NCBI GenBank assembly: GCA_016617785.1
Contig: JADILM010000003.1
Location: 1,488,001-1,552,000, forward strand
Direction: 5' to 3'
Source: Sporobolomyces roseus
Taxonomy: Eukaryota > Basidiomycota > Microbotryomycetes > Sporidiobolales > Sporidiobolaceae
Length of the DNA: 64,000 bases
Of this stretch, positions 57,425 through 64,000 are shown piece by piece; the first letter of the stretch is position 1, and the number at the start of each line of letters is the position of its first letter. The translations under genes and the position numbers were made by a program. The notes below the pieces were generated by a model, which saw only the letters and a list, made by a program, of their open reading frames with translations, was not told where the DNA came from and did no database searches.

Positions 57425-57760
57425 GAAGACGGTCAAGCGCCAAGGGAGATGAGCGTGGAGGCCTCACCGCCTGCGAAACGATCAGGAGGTGTCGAAGAGG
57501 AAGATCATAGCATGAAGAAGAGGAAGCAGTAATTGGCTAGTGTACATAGATCAGATTTCGTTTCGTTTCGTTTCGTTCAAGTAGTTTTTCGTCGTTTTTT
57601 TTTGTGTCCTTCTGTTTACATCCTCGTTCCCCTCCACTTTGGAATTGTTACTCGCAATTGTGTGTCAGTTTACCTCCTGCGAGCGAGCGAGAAGCGAGAG
57701 AATTGCTTGCGAAGTTGATTGCGTTCTTCGACTTCCTTCCACCTACACTCTATCTCAAAC
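57425..57760. other. HSP104 3' flank and SHR3 promoter; contains a short in-frame extension and a TTTCG repeat
   Basis: 57425-57532 continues the HSP104 frame to a TAA with coding-like content. A TTTCG pentamer is repeated four times at 57556-57575. The rest is T-rich promoter sequence. Confidence 0.5.
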
Positions 57761-58821
57761 ATGGGATTCCTCACCTCGTAAGCATTCTCTCTAGCGACAC
57801 CACGCTATCTGAAGCTTATCCGTTCCTTGTTTCTAGATCTGCGTTGGTATCTTCATCTTTCCTTTTGGGAAACTTGTTCACTGGGTACGCTCTCCTAGCC
57901 CTTCATACTCTTACCCAGTGCTCACATAGCTTTTCTATTAGACTTCTATGGGATTCCAACGTCTTGTTCGGGCTGAAGGAGCCAATCTCTCGTGCAACTA
58001 TCGAAGCGATTGAATCTTATTATTTGACTTGGTGGAACGGTCCTATGGCCGTGAAGATGTTCTTGCATGTCATGGTGAGCTCACTCCTTATCTCCACTCG
58101 AAAGAAGCGCTCAAGAATCGTGGTTTCCTTAGATGCTCGTCCTCTTCCTTTCAATCGTAGCCAAATTCGCAAGATACACTGAAACCGCTTACTACTTCTC
58201 GGGTGGATCCATTCGTGAGTTCTTTTCATCATCAGAAAGGGGGGGAGAAAGAGGCTGACCTTTCTCGTGCGGACAGTCATGCTCATTTTAACTGCTTCGC
58301 TTTACATCGTTATCACGGTTCCTTCAATCCGTACCATTGCTGCGTGAGTCGAGTCCGACTTAGCATCAACATCATGTATGACGCTGAGTCGTTCTCGGGT
58401 TCACAGTGATCCTCTCGATAAAGCCCTCCTCGTTCACTCGGGAGAAGATCTCTTCTCTCGTTTCCAAAGCTATTTCGTCAAGCGTGGATCTGGAACTCTC
58501 GCTGAACGAGCGAGGGAGACTGCGAAGAGGGTGGCAGAACTTGGGCCTATGACTTGGGACGAACGAGTCATGCACGTTGAAGTTCTTTGCGCTGCGAACG
58601 TTCTCGCAATGGGATTACTCGTCGGTGTTGTCCTCCTTCAGGTACGTTCTCCTATACGACTTCTCTATCCTTGCACTAGCGCTTATATACAGATCGACCC
58701 GCAGGCTTCGGAATGGTACGTAGAGGAGGATCTTCGCAACGAAACGATTGCCGAACTTCGCAAGGAGGGAGTCGCTTCAGCTACCACTGCTCCCGTCACT
58801 GAGGAGAAGAAGACGCAATAA
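57761..58821 (+). CDS. SHR3: Shr3 endoplasmic reticulum chaperone of amino-acid permeases
   Basis: Seven exons: 57761-57777, 57837-57884, 57942-58074, 58133-58214, 58277-58343, 58407-58641, 58705-58821; 232 residues (yeast Shr3 210). Four hydrophobic segments are visible: MGFLTSSALVSSSFLLGNLF, MAVKMFLHVMMLVLFLSIVA, LMLILTASLYIVITVP and VLCAANVLAMGLLVGVVLLQ. A lumenal-type LLWDSNVLFG and YYFSGGS lie between them, and a charged cytosolic tail ends EEKKTQ. This layout is that of the Shr3 family, which shields permease segments in the ER membrane and helps pack them into COPII vesicles. The final KKTQ is close to a di-lysine retrieval signal. Confidence 0.85.
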
Positions 58822-59098
58822 ACTGTTGTGTAGCTATCATATCAGTATGGCAGTGCAGGAAAAAAAGTTCGAAATCAGGTCAACTGCAGACTTGATCAGA
58901 CTGCCGAATGACAAGAGAGAGTACCGTTCTCACTTGCGCGCTCACTCGCCATAAGACCGAGAGATGCGACGAAGTTTTGGGGAAAGCAAAGACTGCGTAA
59001 TTTCAGTATCGAAAGCCGAGAGAGTGCAAAAACAGATGGGGGGGGGAATCTAGTCAACTTCAATTTCGTTTAATCATTTGGGGAATCATTCGAGCCGT
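58822..59098. other. convergent 3' intergenic stretch
   Basis: Between the stops of SHR3 and CDC48. It includes a G9-10 run near 59038-59047. No gene seen. Confidence 0.5.
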
Positions 59099-62258
<3,160 letters not shown>

Positions 62259-64000
62259 GATTCAAGTTGCTGTAAGGGAGTGTTGAGTAGGAAGAAGGTG
62301 TGTGAGGGAAGTGTGCTGGGGGTAAAGGTGAAGTAGCTGGGTTGAGGTGAGTAGAAACCTCGGATTGTAAGAAAGAGAGAGGAAAGGAGGTGACTTACGA
62401 GGCGAGGGACTTAGCCAAATTTTTGAACAAAAATGGGTTTCGTTCCTTCGCATTCTTTCGCCATCAACTCTTTGAAAATCGTATGCTACTTTCGCCTTGG
62501 GCATCGTGCATACTTATTCCAAGACACCTGAGCTGGTCGCGTCGACAGACCTTCACTTGAGAATCGAGTTGCTTCGACGAAACGACGCTTCTCGCGAACG
62601 TTTCGCTCGCACTTTCGCTGTTATGCCTCTCGTCTTATCCTCCTCTCTAAGCTTCGAGCTTCAAAGTCCTGACAGTGTCACATTTCGCAATCTCTGCTCT
62701 CTAGCTAAGTCGCAATGGATCGCTCGCGTTGCGCTTCGTTGAAGATTTCGCACAGAGTCCCGTAACTCGTCGGCTTCGCTCGATTCGAAAAGGGGCAAAT
62801 CTCAGCTCAGCCGAGTCGACTGATAGCCTATGCTCGAGTATGCTGTTTGGAATCAGGGGCATATGAGTGCGACCCTACTAGGGAACGAAGAGAGTCGCCT
62901 TTGCGCCTTGTGGCGTCTCGTAAAAGCTTCAGCCGTTCTCGAGGGGGTCGTGCTATACCTCTCTATGGTTGAAGAGCTCGAACGCTTGGTTGTCTACTGA
63001 CACCAGGAAACCTTCAGCGGTGAAGATTTGCTCAGATTTCGTTTGCGTTGTCGTTTACCCGATCAAATGAAAGCTCGATCTCCGGCCTACTGCCTTCCGA
63101 TCACCTGAAAATCCCTCGCAGGGAGCTTCAGGGTGAGAATCGCACAAGAATGCTTTCGAGTAAAGCGATCTCACGGCATTTTGTTTCGGTGCTGTCGACG
63201 TTCCGCCAGAGGAGCGAGCTTCAACACAGCGCAGACACTCCTGTGATCTCAACGTAGAACTTCCGATGCGTGAGGTCGAGCAAAAGAGCCGTGTAACGCT
63301 CCTGTGACCTCGATCTTCTATACCCGGACTTCGAGACACTCACTTCACTTACCTCCTCTGCTATCGAGCCCCTCTATGGGAGCGCGTCGGAATGAGAGCT
63401 TTGTATGTACAGTATGCATAAGGTGCTAACTCGGTACAAAGCGGCTGTCAGGGAATATCGCGATCGCTGCAGATGCGGCTGAGTGAAAACTCGTCCTGCG
63501 TCCCCGAAGCTTGATCTGATAAGGGCTTCCTCGCTGTTATATATACTGGGGAATATAGTGGAGTGGTCTCACAGAGTAGCGAGACCAAGGCCAGGTCAGA
63601 AGGCGGGCAGAGAGGCAGAGGAGACTTTCGTGCCTTTCCTTCTATGCATAGCGGACGTGTTCTTATCGGAGGCTCACTACGCTCGAGGGCAGTCTAGTAC
63701 AGTCCAAGAGGACGATAGAAGCCAGAATAGCTCGTACTAGTCGCCGTGGACGATCGTAGAACGTTTCCGCGGGCTGCACTCGATTTCGCGATGCACTCGT
63801 CAACATACCCTGTATCGACTCCTGCACTTCGACGGCCTGGGCGTCGGAAGTCTGAAACTCCCGCTCTCGTCGAAAAGAGTATCTAGAGCGGCACGTCGCA
63901 CTTCATTCTCGCATTTTCGTCTCTCGTGTCTCTCAACTCGCCCGTGTTCTCGTAGAGCTCGACCGACGATCTACCGCCGACGAATTCGTGTATCGTTGAC
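62259..64000. other. CDC48 promoter and 1.7 kb with no recognisable gene
   Basis: The first 250 bases are the CDC48 leader and promoter. From about 62500 to the right edge there are only short, broken frames with no splice pattern or known motif. A short motif, CTCCTGTGAYCTC, appears at 63238 and 63299, about 60 bases apart. No tRNA, rRNA or transposon end is recognised. It might be the upstream region of a gene beyond the window or degraded sequence. Confidence 0.4.

Overview
The window is nuclear DNA of a basidiomycete fungus. Nearly every gene is cut by several short introns of about 45-75 bases with GTRNGY-type donors, a CTGAC/CTAAC branch motif 10-25 bases before the acceptor, and YAG ends. 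The protein set is fungal: Hsp104, Shr3, a DUF7918 protein, Swi1, Air1/2-like zinc knuckles and an Msg5-like MAPK phosphatase. I cannot place it below phylum with confidence; base composition and intron density would fit Pucciniomycotina or a yeast-like relative. All exon structures were worked out by hand from splice signals, reading phase and recognised protein motifs. No RNA data or similarity search was used.

Layout. 1-620: end of a KpsF/GutQ-like SIS-domain sugar isomerase. 1003-4969: a head-to-head pair of nuclear RNA-surveillance genes (AIR1/2-like and SWT1-like). 5134-7416: a nine-exon F-box protein. 7725-25782: a large inverted duplication. Its two arms of about 5.1 kb each carry the same three genes in mirror order (a CCCH zinc-finger protein, a DUF7918 protein, an F-box protein with a leucine-rich-like middle). 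They flank a 7.8 kb unique core with IMP2, RBX1, FIS1, a small zinc-finger gene and MAK11. 25979-32922: a membrane protein, a BTB protein, and a cation/proton antiporter head-to-head with the calcium sensor NCS1. 33629-39098: PP1 inhibitor-2 (GLC8) head-to-head with PP4 regulatory subunit 3 (PSY2). 39468-49189: a dual-specificity phosphatase, two disordered proteins of unknown function and a mitochondrial carrier. 49894-62258: SWI1, then a proteostasis group HSP104, SHR3 and CDC48. 62259-64000: no recognisable gene.

How the genes relate. Several divergent pairs share 100-400 bp promoters and join related functions: RNA quality control (AIR1/SWT1), phosphatase regulation (GLC8/PSY2) and ion homeostasis (antiporter/NCS1). 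HSP104 has a TATA box and a heat-shock-element-like palindrome. The most unusual structure is the mirrored three-gene module. Its zinc-finger and DUF7918 copies are nearly identical, while the F-box copies keep almost the same ends but have strongly diverged substrate-facing middles.

Other oddities are start codons split by introns, very small exons (8, 10, 13 and 14 nt, one carrying the catalytic serine of IMP2), a carrier intron with a non-GT donor, an IMP2 reading frame without an AUG, and an in-frame coding-like extension after the HSP104 stop.
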